Origin: Roseibium aggregatum
GTDB taxonomy: Bacteria > Pseudomonadota > Alphaproteobacteria > Rhizobiales > Stappiaceae
Length of the DNA stretch: 64,000 nucleotides
Reading direction: 5' to 3'
NCBI RefSeq assembly: GCF_017309185.1
Contig: NZ_JAEKJZ010000003.1
Coordinates: 62,001 to 126,000 of the forward strand
Shown: positions 35,815 to 44,358 of the stretch, piece by piece
Numbering within the stretch: position 1 is the first letter of the stretch
Layout: every line of letters begins with the position of its first letter
Notes under the pieces: generated by a model
Database searches by the model: none
Told to the model about the DNA's origin: nothing
What the model saw: only the letters and a program-made list of their open reading frames with translations
Made by a program: the position numbers and the translations under genes

Positions 35815-36228
35815 TCAGGCCGCGAAAACGCCCGTTTCGTCGGCGAACCCCTTGATTTCGATCGGATTGCCAGACGGATCCCTGAAAAACATCGTGCTTT
35901 GTTCGCCCGGTTCTCCCTCGAACCGGACAGTCGGGGCGATCACGAACGCAAGACCGGCATCGGTGAGCCTGGCGGCAAGCGCCTTCCAGGCGGGCATGTC
36001 GAGGACGGCGCCCAGGTGCGGCATGGGTACCATATGGTCTCCGACCTTGCCCGTGTTCGTCGTCTTGAACGGTTCGCCGAGGTGGAGCGAGATCTGATGA
36101 CCGAAGAAATTGAAATCCACCCAGGTTTCCGTGCTCCTGCCTTCCTGGCACCCAAGGAGCCCGCCATAGAATGCGCGTGCCTCGTTCAGATCCGTGACGT
36201 GAAAGGCGAGGTGAAAGCAGGGGTGCAT
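35815..36228 (-). CDS. VOC-family (glyoxalase/extradiol dioxygenase fold) protein
   Basis: 137 residues from ATG 36228, which has GGAG 6 bases upstream; ATG 36240 is an alternative. MHPCFHLAFHVTDLNEARAFYGGLLGC begins the first beta-alpha-beta unit, and TMFFRDPSGNPIEIKGF ends the second. Metal-ligand candidates are the early His, His in HQISLHLG, and Glu in PIEIKG, so a metal-dependent lyase or dioxygenase-type activity is possible. It is close to the TIM-barrel gene on the same strand, 156 bases apart. Function not determined. Confidence 0.88.
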   Translation of the reverse strand: MHPCFHLAFHVTDLNEARAFYGGLLGCQEGRSTETWVDFNFFGHQISLHLGEPFKTTNTGKVGDHMVPMPHLGAVLDMPAWKALAARLTDAGLAFVIAPTVRFEGEPGEQSTMFFRDPSGNPIEIKGFADETGVFAA

Positions 36229-36851
36229 GCGTGGCTCCATGTCCTTGATCGGGAAGACAGGCTTCGGAAGAGTATAAGGGCTTTGTATCAAGCGTTACCG
36301 CTCGTGACACTCGGTTTGTATCAATTGCTCTTTGAAAAGCCGACAGGAGAACGGGCGGGTGAGGCAGTCGGCACACCTTCTTCCGGCAACGGGCAATCGC
36401 GTCTGCCGGTTTCGCAAGGCGCCGCTTCGGAGAATCAAATTCGTAAATAAAGTTCGGCAGGTGACGATAACCCGCACGAAAATGTCGTATGCAGGCATAT
36501 CAAGGAAATAAACGGCATGAATGCTACCTAGGTGCATGCTAGACGGTTGTGCTAACGGCTGCATAATGCAATGGTATTGCCGTTAATCCCACTGCCGGTT
36601 TGAAATACCGGTCATGACCTTTTCCCTTGCAGGCCGGGTCATGAAATTGGGTTTGGAGCAAGAGTAGCGTAAATGCACCTGGAAAAGGCAAAATTCAAAA
36701 GAAAAAATTTTGTTGTCTGTTCGGGTAAATTTCGCTCATTGCTAACGTTACTTTTCCAACGGATGCGCCGGCGAATGAATACTTTTGAAAAAGCGTCCGC
36801 TCGCTGCGCCCAAGTCACACTCACGCATACAAGCTGCACAGGAGTACCCTC
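36229..36851. other. 623-base intergenic region upstream of the quaternary-amine importer
   Basis: No credible gene. The minus-strand frame at 36295-36564 lacks a ribosome-binding site and a recognisable product. The region becomes AT-rich towards 36660-36760, where the importer promoter is expected. It contains the palindrome ACCTAGGT (36526-36533) flanked by TGC and GCA, and a CCGGT/ACCGG dyad at 36595-36611. Regulation of the importer is not otherwise visible. Confidence 0.5.
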
Positions 36852-37844
36852 ATGAAAAAATTGTTTGTTTCGGTCGCCGCGACCGCTCTGATCGGCATGG
36901 CGTCCAGCGCCATGGCGGAAGACTGCGGTACGATCACAGTTGCGGAAATGAACTGGGCATCCGCCGGAGCGATCGCGCACATCGACAAGATCATTCTGGA
37001 AAACGGCTATGGCTGCACGGTCGAGCTGGTGACAGGCGACACCATGCCTACGTTCACGTCCATGAACGAAAAAGGCGAGCCGGACATGGCGCCCGAGCTG
37101 TGGATCAACGCCATTCGCGAGCCGCTCGACAAGGCTGTCGCGGAAGGCTCGCTGATCATCGGCGGGGAAGTCCTTAACCAGGGCGGTGTCGAAGGCTTCT
37201 GGGTTCCGACCTATATCGCGGAAGCGAACGACATTCACACCATTGCGGACGTCAAGAAGCATCCGGAACTGTTCCCGGGCGCTGAAGACGAAAGCAAGGG
37301 CGCGTTCTTCACCTGCCCGACCGGTTGGAACTGCCGTATCACCACCGGCAATCTGTTCCGTGCCTTCGGTTTCGAAGACGCAGGTTTCGAGCTTGTCGAC
37401 TCCGGGTCCGCGGCCGGCCTCGACGGATCCCTGGCGCGCGCTTACGAGCGGAATGAAGGCTGGCTCGGTTACTATTGGGCGCCGACAGCGATCCTCGGCA
37501 AATACGACATGACCCTGCTCGACTTCGAAGTCGAACACAACAAGGAAGAGTGGGACAAATGCACCTCGATCGAGGACTGCCCGGATCCGAAGCCGAATGC
37601 CTGGTCCAAGTCCGAGGTTTTCACCGTTGTGACCGACGAGTTCTCCGAAAAGGCGGGGCCGACCATGGACTACATCAAGGGCCGGACCTGGGATAACAAC
37701 ACCGTCGGCAAGGTTCTGGCCTGGATGAGCGACAACCAGGCGACCAATGAAGACGGCGCCTACTACTTCCTGGAAAACTACGAGGACGTCTGGACCAAGT
37801 GGGTCTCGCCGGAAGTGGCGGAAAAGGTCAAGGCAGCCCTTTGA
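36852..37844 (+). CDS. proX: Quaternary-amine ABC transporter substrate-binding protein, ProX/OpuAC type
   Basis: 330 residues with signal peptide MKKLFVSVAATALIGMASSAMA. The OpuAC domain has the tryptophan-rich segments that make up the aromatic cage for a trimethylammonium group: VAEMNWASAGAI, APELWINAI, VEGFWVPTYIA and WLGYYWAPTAI. Cys pairs (DCG, GCT, TCPTGWNC, KCTSIEDC) suggest disulfides. The ligand is probably glycine betaine, choline, proline betaine or a related compatible solute. A terminator-like hairpin follows, then the permease and ATPase genes. Confidence 0.92.
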   Translation: MKKLFVSVAATALIGMASSAMAEDCGTITVAEMNWASAGAIAHIDKIILENGYGCTVELVTGDTMPTFTSMNEKGEPDMAPELWINAIREPLDKAVAEGSLIIGGEVLNQGGVEGFWVPTYIAEANDIHTIADVKKHPELFPGAEDESKGAFFTCPTGWNCRITTGNLFRAFGFEDAGFELVDSGSAAGLDGSLARAYERNEGWLGYYWAPTAILGKYDMTLLDFEVEHNKEEWDKCTSIEDCPDPKPNAWSKSEVFTVVTDEFSEKAGPTMDYIKGRTWDNNTVGKVLAWMSDNQATNEDGAYYFLENYEDVWTKWVSPEVAEKVKAAL

Positions 37845-37864
37845 TCCGCTGATGTCAAGAAACG

Positions 37865-37891
37865 GAGCCCGCGTTCAAAACGCGGGCTCTT
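37865..37891 (+). terminator. Terminator-like hairpin after proX
   Basis: GAGCCCGCGTT (37865-37875) pairs perfectly with AACGCGGGCTC (37879-37889) around CAA, then TTC. The U tract is poor, so partial termination or mRNA 3'-end protection is likely. It lies 20 bases after the proX stop and 39 before proW. Confidence 0.7.
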
Positions 37892-37927
37892 CACTATGGG
37901 GCACAAAATACCATCGGGACGAATAAG

Positions 37928-38812
37928 ATGGACTGGATAGAATTTCCCTCGCTTAGTCGGGGCACCTTGAGGGACATACGCGTCACAATTGACGGCGGCT
38001 TTAGAGAATTTACCCGTACCTACGGCGAGATGCTCGAAAGAGCGACCGAGCCGCTGGAAGATTTTCTCGTTTTCCTCGAACACCTTCTGATCGAATCCCC
38101 CTGGCCTATCGTGCTGGTGGTCCTGGTCGGCATCGTGTTTTTGATGAGCCGCAACGTGAAGATCACTGCGGGCTCATTCGTGGCGCTTGTGTTGATCGGT
38201 GTGTTCGGCATGTGGGAGGACACCATGCGCACCATCGCCATGGTGACCGTGTGCACCATGCTCGCGATCTTCCTCGGAATTCCGATCGGCATTCTGATGG
38301 CGCGCTCCGACAAGTTCCAGAGCATCGTCAATCCGGTCCTCGACCTGATGCAGACCATGCCCGCCTTCGTCTATCTCATCCCGGTGGTGATGATCTTCGG
38401 CCTCGGCAAGGTGCCGGGTCTCATCGCCATCGTCATCTATGCAATTCCACCGATGATCCGCCTGACCAACCTCGGCATCAGGCTTGTCGATCCGGATGTT
38501 CTGGAAGCGGCTGACGCCTTCGGGTCCAGCGCCCGCCAGAAACTGGTGAACGTGCAGCTCCCGCTTGCCTTGCCGACGATCATGGCCGGGATCAACCAGA
38601 CCATCATGATGGCGCTGGCCATGGTTGTCGTTGCCGCGCTGATCGGCGTGAAGGGGCTCGGTCAGCCAGTGCTCAACGCGATCGCCAACCAGTATTTCAC
38701 CATGGGCGTGATGAACGGTCTGGCCATCGTCGCCATCGCGATCATCTTCGACCGGGCAACGCAGGCCTACGGCAAGCGTCTCCAGAAGCATTCGGAGGTG
38801 ATCCATGGCTGA
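37928..38812 (+). CDS. proW: Quaternary-amine ABC transporter permease, ProW type
   Basis: 294 residues. A cytoplasmic/periplasmic N-terminal segment of about 55 residues precedes the membrane core. The core contains MQTMPAFVYLIPVVMIFGLGKVPGLIA, the EAA loop DPDVLEAADAFGSSARQKL, and GLGQPVLNAIANQYFTMG, all standard in ProW/OpuAB proteins. It overlaps the ATPase gene by 8 bases. It forms the channel for the ProX-type receptor. Confidence 0.94.
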   Translation: MDWIEFPSLSRGTLRDIRVTIDGGFREFTRTYGEMLERATEPLEDFLVFLEHLLIESPWPIVLVVLVGIVFLMSRNVKITAGSFVALVLIGVFGMWEDTMRTIAMVTVCTMLAIFLGIPIGILMARSDKFQSIVNPVLDLMQTMPAFVYLIPVVMIFGLGKVPGLIAIVIYAIPPMIRLTNLGIRLVDPDVLEAADAFGSSARQKLVNVQLPLALPTIMAGINQTIMMALAMVVVAALIGVKGLGQPVLNAIANQYFTMGVMNGLAIVAIAIIFDRATQAYGKRLQKHSEVIHG

Positions 38813-39836
38813 GGCAACCGGCATCGAAATCAAGAGCCTTTACAAGATCTTCGGGCCGAACGGCGCGGAGATGGTGCAGAAGATCAAGGACGGCATGTCC
38901 AAGGCCGAGCTCAACGAGCAGTTCAACCATGTGCTCGGCCTGAACGACATCAACATCTCCATGCCCGGCGGCAAGATCCAGGTGGTCATGGGGCTCTCTG
39001 GATCCGGCAAATCGACGCTGATCCGGCACATCAACCGGCTGATCGATCCGACGGCGGGGGAGGTGCTCTATGGCGGCGAGGACGTCTGCCAGATGTCGGA
39101 GAAGGAACTGCGCGAATTCCGCCGTCACAAGACGGCGATGGTGTTCCAGAAATTCGCGCTTCTGCCCCACCGCACAGTGATGAAGAACACCGTTTACGGA
39201 CTGGAAATCCAGGGCGTGCCGATGAAGGAAGCCGAAGAGCGGGCGGCCCGCTGGATCGACCGCGTCGGCCTGTCGGGCTTCGAGGACCATTATCCGAACC
39301 AGCTGTCGGGCGGTATGCAGCAGCGCGTGGGCCTTGCCCGGGCGCTGACCAACGACGCCGACATCCTGCTGATGGATGAGGCCTTCTCCGCTCTCGATCC
39401 GCTGATCCGCATGGACATGCAGACGGTGCTGCTGGATCTTCAGGAAGAGCTGCACAAAACCATCGTGTTCATCACCCACGATCTGGACGAGGCGCTCCGG
39501 CTTGGCGACAAGATCGCCATTCTGCGCGACGGGGCGGTGATCCAGCAGGGTACGGGGCAGGACATCGTCCTTAATCCGGCCGATGCCTATATCGCCGACT
39601 TCGTCAAGGAGGTGAACCGGGGTCGCGTCATCCTCGTGGATACGGTGATGGACAGGACGAGGACGCTCGAAGGCGGGTTGACCGTTTCCAGCGGGATCAT
39701 GCTCGAGGAGGCGGCCAAGACCTTTGCGGAGTCCGGCGAAGGGGAACTGAGCGTCGTCAATGGCGACGGAGCGCCTCTGGGTGTCCTGAACATTCAGGAC
39801 GCCATCACGGCCATGGTTACGCCCGCAACGCATTGA
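38805..39836 (+). CDS. proV: Quaternary-amine ABC transporter ATP-binding protein, ProV type
   Basis: 343 residues. The ProV-type N-terminal segment (SLYKIFGPNGAEMVQKIKDG) precedes Walker A GLSGSGKSTLIRHINRLIDP. Signature LSGGMQQRVGLARA, Walker B ILLMDEAFSALDPLIR and FITHDLDEA are intact. Residues about 270-343 resemble a reduced CBS region (ending VLNIQDAITAMV), possibly linked to osmotic or nucleotide control as in OpuA-type importers. A strong terminator follows 20 bases after the stop. Confidence 0.94.
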   Translation: MAEATGIEIKSLYKIFGPNGAEMVQKIKDGMSKAELNEQFNHVLGLNDINISMPGGKIQVVMGLSGSGKSTLIRHINRLIDPTAGEVLYGGEDVCQMSEKELREFRRHKTAMVFQKFALLPHRTVMKNTVYGLEIQGVPMKEAEERAARWIDRVGLSGFEDHYPNQLSGGMQQRVGLARALTNDADILLMDEAFSALDPLIRMDMQTVLLDLQEELHKTIVFITHDLDEALRLGDKIAILRDGAVIQQGTGQDIVLNPADAYIADFVKEVNRGRVILVDTVMDRTRTLEGGLTVSSGIMLEEAAKTFAESGEGELSVVNGDGAPLGVLNIQDAITAMVTPATH

Positions 39837-39857
39837 CCGGTCGGAAACGGCAAAACA

Positions 39858-39885
39858 AAGCCCCGGAGCAATCCGGGGCTTTTTT
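39858..39885 (+). terminator. Intrinsic terminator of the proXWV-type operon
   Basis: AAGCCCCGGA (39858-39867) and TCCGGGGCTT (39872-39881) form a perfect 10-base stem with a GCAA loop, followed by TTTT. Strong rho-independent terminator. Confidence 0.9.
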
Positions 39886-40040
39886 CTGGCAAACCCTCCG
39901 ACGGTCATTCCGGTTCAAGCGATGCCGCTTTGCGGCACGTTGCCTGGAAGGACGTGATGAGGTTCATCAGCAGTCAGTGCCGCGCCGTGGAAATCCGGGC
40001 CGTCTTGCTTTCTCCTCCGCGGGTGCCCCCGGATTGGAAA

Positions 40041-41486
40041 TCAAGGCTTCGCGGTCGAGTAAACAGGACCGCCACCGGCGGTTTCGGCGACATCCAGCAG
40101 CACTTCGTCGTTTTCCGATGGGCCCAGTCTGAGGTCCCAGGTGTTGAACTCCGGAATCAGCCTGGCGAGCGGTGCTGGTCTTTCCTCGATAACGGAAAAG
40201 TGCCGTGGCGCGAGCCTTCCGATATTTGCAAGAAGAAAGAAATCGGCAAGGCGTGCGTCATAGCGGGCATTCACATAATCGACCTTGCTCGAGAGAAGTT
40301 CGCGCTGACCGTCCAGGACGTCCATGAGCGTGCGCTGACCGCTTTCGAATTCGATCTGGAGACCCTTCGCCGCCCGGTCGTTGGCGCCGATCGCACGCTG
40401 TCCGGCCTTGGCGCGCAGGCGGGAGGCGGTGCGTTGCGTCATTGCCCGGATAACGTTTTCGCGGATGACCTGCTGGGTGTCGTCGAGTTGGTATTCCTGC
40501 TGCTGTGCGGTGAACCGGGCCCGCTTGACCGAGGCTATGTTCCGGCCGCCGGTAAACAACGGGGCGGAGACCCGGAGTCCGACGCGGAAATCTTCCTCGT
40601 CCTGATTGTCGAGCGAGTCGCTGAAGCCGGTTTGCCATTCGCTCTCAAGCGAAACGCTGGGCAGCATGTCGCCAACGGATGCGCGTGCGGCGAACCGGGC
40701 GGCGCGGGCGTCCGCCGTCGCGGCGCGGATCGACGGGTTGTTCTGAAGGGCTATCGTGATGGCTTCCGAAAGTCCGGCCGGTTCGAGCGCCTTCGGGATA
40801 CCCGGCCAGCCGAGCTTGCCGGGTTCTTGTCCGGTCAGCCGTTCATATAGCGCTTCGGAAGCTTCCAGGTCGCCTGCCGCCTGATCGCTGTTGCCTTGAG
40901 CTTCCGCAAGCCGGGCGAGAGCCTGCTCGATATCGGTGCGGGTCGCGTCGCCGGAGCGGAAGCGCTCGCGCGCGGCGGTTACTTCACGGTGAACAACGTT
41001 CGTGTAGGCTCTCAGATGGTTCAGGACGGCACGGTCACGAACGACCCTCAGGTAGGCGTCCGCTGTGTTGTAAAGCAGTGTCTGTTCAGCTCCGATGAGC
41101 TGGCTGCGTCCAGAATTGGCTTCCTCGTGTGCCTGGTTCAAACGGTTTACACCGGCAAATCCCTGGAACAGCGTTTGCGAAAGCGACAGATTGAATTCGT
41201 GTGTGAACGTCCGGTCCCGGCTGGCGCTTCGGTCGTAGCGATAGGCATTGTGGTCCGCGAGATAGGAACCGGTCACGGTCGGAAGAAATTCCGATCTGGC
41301 GGTCCAGATCCCCTGATTGGTCGCCTGATAGCGCGAACGCTCCGCTTTCAGTCCGGGATTGACCGCATATGCGGAAGCCATGGCTTCTTCAAGGGACTGC
41401 GCGGCGAGAGGGGTGCAGCAAAGAGAAAGGCTTGTCAGGGAGATGCCTGACAGCAGAACAGTCAAGAAAGTTCGGAACCCGCACAT
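40041..41486 (-). CDS. TolC-family outer membrane channel protein
   Basis: 481 residues with a signal peptide ending CCTPLAAQS. The mature part repeats the OEP pattern twice: SLEEAMASAYAVNPGLKAERSRYQATNQGI and AGLSEAITIALQNNPSIRAATADARAA, each followed by long Ala/Arg/Gln-rich helices. VSAPLFTGGRN and SGQRTLMDVLDGQRELL are hallmarks of TolC for type I secretion and efflux. No inner-membrane partner adjoins it. It could serve several exporters, including whatever secretes the RTX-like protein at 4.5 kb. That link is inference. Confidence 0.92.
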   Translation of the reverse strand: MCGFRTFLTVLLSGISLTSLSLCCTPLAAQSLEEAMASAYAVNPGLKAERSRYQATNQGIWTARSEFLPTVTGSYLADHNAYRYDRSASRDRTFTHEFNLSLSQTLFQGFAGVNRLNQAHEEANSGRSQLIGAEQTLLYNTADAYLRVVRDRAVLNHLRAYTNVVHREVTAARERFRSGDATRTDIEQALARLAEAQGNSDQAAGDLEASEALYERLTGQEPGKLGWPGIPKALEPAGLSEAITIALQNNPSIRAATADARAARFAARASVGDMLPSVSLESEWQTGFSDSLDNQDEEDFRVGLRVSAPLFTGGRNIASVKRARFTAQQQEYQLDDTQQVIRENVIRAMTQRTASRLRAKAGQRAIGANDRAAKGLQIEFESGQRTLMDVLDGQRELLSSKVDYVNARYDARLADFFLLANIGRLAPRHFSVIEERPAPLARLIPEFNTWDLRLGPSENDEVLLDVAETAGGGPVYSTAKP

Positions 41487-42286
41487 CAGACCAACCCGGG
41501 CAATGAAAGGCGCAATTCGCGCGCAAAATTTGTCATGAGACCGAAATTAGAATTTCATGGTTAATCAAATGTAATTTTGGTTACGTTTCGAATTAATTTT
41601 ATGTGGAACACTTGGAAGGTATTTCCAAATGGACGGCTCGCGAAAATTGCATCTGTAATTTTTCTGAATATCCTTGTTTTTCATTGTCAATATTTACGAG
41701 TTCTTCCTCCGTATTGGGGTGATAGTTTAGTTTGTTCTATAGAATTAATTGTATCTTGGTTTGGTGCGTTCAAGTTTTTATCAAGTAAAAAATTTGATAC
41801 GTTGGGGCATTTTGATCTTGATGCATGGCCGGTTTGAGCGAAACCTGCATCCAATCCTTGGGTGATGCGAAACGCCGTTTTGAGAATCGGTCCGGCCTCT
41901 CTTCGGTGTCCGGATCCGCCGTTGCCGTTTCAGGAGGGCGCAATAGCCTCTGGCAGATAATTGTTACAAAAAAGTCTAATCAAATAAGCTCTCAGGCTGT
42001 TTCTGCGGAAGGTTTCATAGAGCCTGCCTGTGGGTTTCTGTCGTTCGACGCTCTGTGCTTCTTTCCAAATTTATAAATTAAATCAGATTTTTATGATTGT
42101 GCGGGAGGGCGGCTTCCGCTTCAATCTACCGAATGAGGATGAATTAATAAAATTGTATTGATAATATTATCAATGAGGAATTGATTTACTTTCATTAAGG
42201 CGCAGGGTACCCACGGGCGAGGCTTTTCCGTGGGAGCGCGGAAAGAGGGTCGGCGGCACCGGCCTGAAAAACGGGTGCTTATCGGA
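41487..42286. other. AT-rich 800-base intergenic island
   Basis: The stretch between the TolC-family and GntR genes, especially 41560-41840 and 42060-42200, is strikingly AT-rich by eye in a GC-rich genome. It contains one possible small membrane-protein frame and no other convincing gene. The right end holds the GntR promoter. Such islands often mark transferred DNA or relics of it, but no integrase, IS or tRNA is seen. Confidence 0.6.
41601..41837 (+). CDS. Possible small AT-rich membrane protein
   Basis: 78 residues from ATG 41601 (TTG 41577 is also in frame). Two hydrophobic stretches, IASVIFLNILVFHCQYL and LVCSIELIVSWFGAFKFL, could span the membrane. Codon use is AT-rich and unlike all neighbours. 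There is no visible ribosome-binding site and no family I recognise. It may be a transferred gene, a relic, or a chance frame in AT-rich DNA. Confidence 0.3.
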   Translation: MWNTWKVFPNGRLAKIASVIFLNILVFHCQYLRVLPPYWGDSLVCSIELIVSWFGAFKFLSSKKFDTLGHFDLDAWPV

Positions 42287-42958
42287 ATGAGTTTGAAAGC
42301 CAAACCTACGCGTGTCGAAAACGCCTACGAGCGGCTGAAGCGCGAAATCATGTGCGGGGAGTTGCCGGCAGGATATCAGGCGCCGGAACCTGTCGTCGCG
42401 GAGCGGCTCGCCATGAGCCGGACGCCTGTTCGGGAGGCTTTGATCCGTCTCGAGGCAGAGAAGCTGGTCACCCTCATTCCACGGCGCGGTGCGAAGGTCT
42501 TGCCCATCTGCAGACAGGACCTTTGCGATGTTTGCGATGTCCTTGCCGTTCTGGAGGCGCTTGCCGCGGAAAATGCCGCTCGCGGGGAGCGGGGCGAAGG
42601 GCTCTTGCGCGATTCGGAAGATGTCGTCGAAGAACTCGGGACCGGCGTGCCGGGAGACCGGCTGGAAAACCGGGCCGAGCGCGAAGACCGGTTTTTCCGC
42701 GCGATTGCCAGGGCCGGCGGCAATCCCAGGCTGGAGGCAGAGATCGGCAGACTGCTCGATCAGATCTTTCGCGCCAGTCTCGTTCTGTTGCACTCAAGCC
42801 CCGTCTCCGCTTCGGCCTTCCAGGGGCATCGGAATCTGGTCGAAGCCATCAGGGAGGGGCGGGTGGAGGCGGCCGGCGCTGCTGCGCGATCCCTGCGTGC
42901 CGGTGTTCTGGACAGGTTGCTCGAGGCGCTGGACGAAAGCGGCCTGACCGAGGTCTGA
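42287..42958 (+). CDS. GntR-family transcriptional regulator, FadR/VanR-type (FCD)
   Basis: 223 residues from ATG 42287. The winged helix reads NAYERLKREIMCGELPAGYQ, then AERLAMSRTPVREALIRLEAEKLVTLIPRRGAKV, the classical GntR signature. The C-terminal all-helical FCD domain covers about residues 85-210, with EDRFFRAIARAGGNPRLEAEI and FQGHRNLVEAIREG. FCD regulators bind organic acids or sugar acids, often with a metal ion. It lies left of the LacI gene, convergent with it. Targets unknown. Confidence 0.9.
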   Translation: MSLKAKPTRVENAYERLKREIMCGELPAGYQAPEPVVAERLAMSRTPVREALIRLEAEKLVTLIPRRGAKVLPICRQDLCDVCDVLAVLEALAAENAARGERGEGLLRDSEDVVEELGTGVPGDRLENRAEREDRFFRAIARAGGNPRLEAEIGRLLDQIFRASLVLLHSSPVSASAFQGHRNLVEAIREGRVEAAGAAARSLRAGVLDRLLEALDESGLTEV

Positions 42959-43068
42959 TGCCACCCGCCACGCAATGGCCTCACCTGATGTCGCGTTCCG
43001 GTTCGCCGGCAAGGCGCGTTGGGCGGGACGGCTCGCGGCTTGCCGTTAAGGTTGAAATCAGACGTCAG

Positions 43069-44106
43069 TTACCGGGCGGGAGCGGGGCCCGTCGACTGGC
43101 CGACGATCAGCTCAGCGTCGAGATGCAGGCATTCCGGCTTGCTCGAAGGATCGGCGATTATTTTCAGTAGCAATTCCGCCGCCTTTTGCCCCGCGTAGCG
43201 GACGGAAGAGCGTGTACAGGTGAAGATCGGCACCGCGCCGCTGTTCGGCAGGAAGGACAGGGCGTCGTCATGGGTAACGATCGACACGTCCGTTCCCGGT
43301 CTCAGGCCGCGCTGCCCCACTGCGCGGGCAACGCCGATCGCCGAGATCATGGAAGACACCAGAAAGGCGGTCGGCGGGTTGTCGCTCTCCAGCAGTTCAA
43401 GGGCGCTGTCGCAGCCATAGGGTTCCGTCATGTCGGCTCTGCGCATCAGGGCCGGATCGGGCGTGAGGCCCCTGGTCGCCAGCGCGTCCTCGAACCCGCG
43501 CCTGCGCCGGGCTGCGAAATCCATGTGTTCCAGTCCGTTCAGCAAGGCAATCCGGGTGTGGCCCAGGTCCAGGAGCAGGTCGGTTGCCCGCTGGAAGGCG
43601 CTGCGGTTGTTCATGTCGATCCAGGATGTCGTTTCTTCCGCGCCCGGAATACGGCCGTGGACGACAAACGGCAGATTGAGTTCCTTCAACAGAAGGTGCC
43701 GGGTTTCCTTGACGGCCGGGCCGTGGATGATCACGCCGTCCGCCTTTTTCCGCCGGGCGATCTCCCGGTAGGCGCCTTCCTCCTGGGCATCCTCGACGAC
43801 GGTTATGATCATGTCGTAGCCATGTTCGGAATAGGTCTCTCCGGCGCCGGCGATGAATTCCAGAAAGATCGGGTTCATCATTTCGTGGATCGAGCGGGGG
43901 ATGACGTGGCCGATCGCCATGGCGCGGCCCGTCGCAAGCCGTCTTGCCTGGCTGTTGGGCGCATAACCCAGCTTGTCGGCCATTTCGGCGACGCGCTTGC
44001 GGGTTTCGGCGCTGACCTCCGGATAGCCGTTCAAGGCACGGCTGACGGTTGTCTGCGACAAATTGAGCTGTTGCGACAGCTCCTTCAAATTGATGCTCTT
44101 GCTCAT
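43069..44106 (-). CDS. aglR: LacI-family repressor, probable regulator of the agl genes
   Basis: 345 residues from ATG 44106, the LacI-type N-terminus MSKSINLKELSQQLNLSQTT; the frame is open to 44211 but the extra residues are not LacI-like. The HTH with hinge continues VSRALNGYPEVSAETRKRVAE and ends YAPNSQARRLATGR. The sugar-binding domain follows (IGHVIPRSIHEMMNPIFLEF ... FLVSSMISAIGVARAVGQRG). It is divergent from the alpha-glucoside importer genes, matching aglR-aglEFGAK loci of rhizobia. A perfect palindrome lies 14 bases upstream of its start. Confidence 0.88.
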   Translation of the reverse strand: MSKSINLKELSQQLNLSQTTVSRALNGYPEVSAETRKRVAEMADKLGYAPNSQARRLATGRAMAIGHVIPRSIHEMMNPIFLEFIAGAGETYSEHGYDMIITVVEDAQEEGAYREIARRKKADGVIIHGPAVKETRHLLLKELNLPFVVHGRIPGAEETTSWIDMNNRSAFQRATDLLLDLGHTRIALLNGLEHMDFAARRRRGFEDALATRGLTPDPALMRRADMTEPYGCDSALELLESDNPPTAFLVSSMISAIGVARAVGQRGLRPGTDVSIVTHDDALSFLPNSGAVPIFTCTRSSVRYAGQKAAELLLKIIADPSSKPECLHLDAELIVGQSTGPAPAR

Positions 44107-44119
44107 TCCTTGCCCAAAA

Positions 44120-44132
44120 CGCTTTGAAAGCG
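44120..44132 (-). promoter_or_regulatory. LacI-type operator palindrome
   Basis: CGCTTTGAAAGCG is a perfect palindrome around one central base, the typical length and CG-rich end pattern of LacI-family sites. It lies just upstream of the repressor gene. A second, looser dyad, AAGCGG (44230-44235) with CCGCTT (44245-44250), lies nearer the importer promoter. Confidence 0.6.
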
Positions 44133-44358
44133 ATCCTCCCGACAGGCTTTGCTGGATTGACAACATTAGTTTCGGAGCTGGACGCTTGACAAGATCGGGG
44201 TGTGCCGACATGGTGAGCTCCGAAATCCAAAGCGGTTTGAGCGTCCGCTTCCGGGGGTTTTATCCGCCTTGATCAACGGTCGGGTATTGCTGCCGGACGG
44301 CGAGATGTGTCACTTTAAATGAAGTGTCCCGGGACAGGGGCAATCTGGGAGGAGCGAC

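Noticed and set aside
36295-36564. 89-residue minus-strand frame in the gap before proX
   Set aside because: No ribosome-binding site, no recognisable domain, and irregular composition; more likely promoter DNA.
41825-42076. 83-residue plus-strand frame overlapping the AT-rich small gene
   Set aside because: Low-complexity Ser/Gly/Ala sequence, no start signal, ends in AT-rich non-coding DNA.
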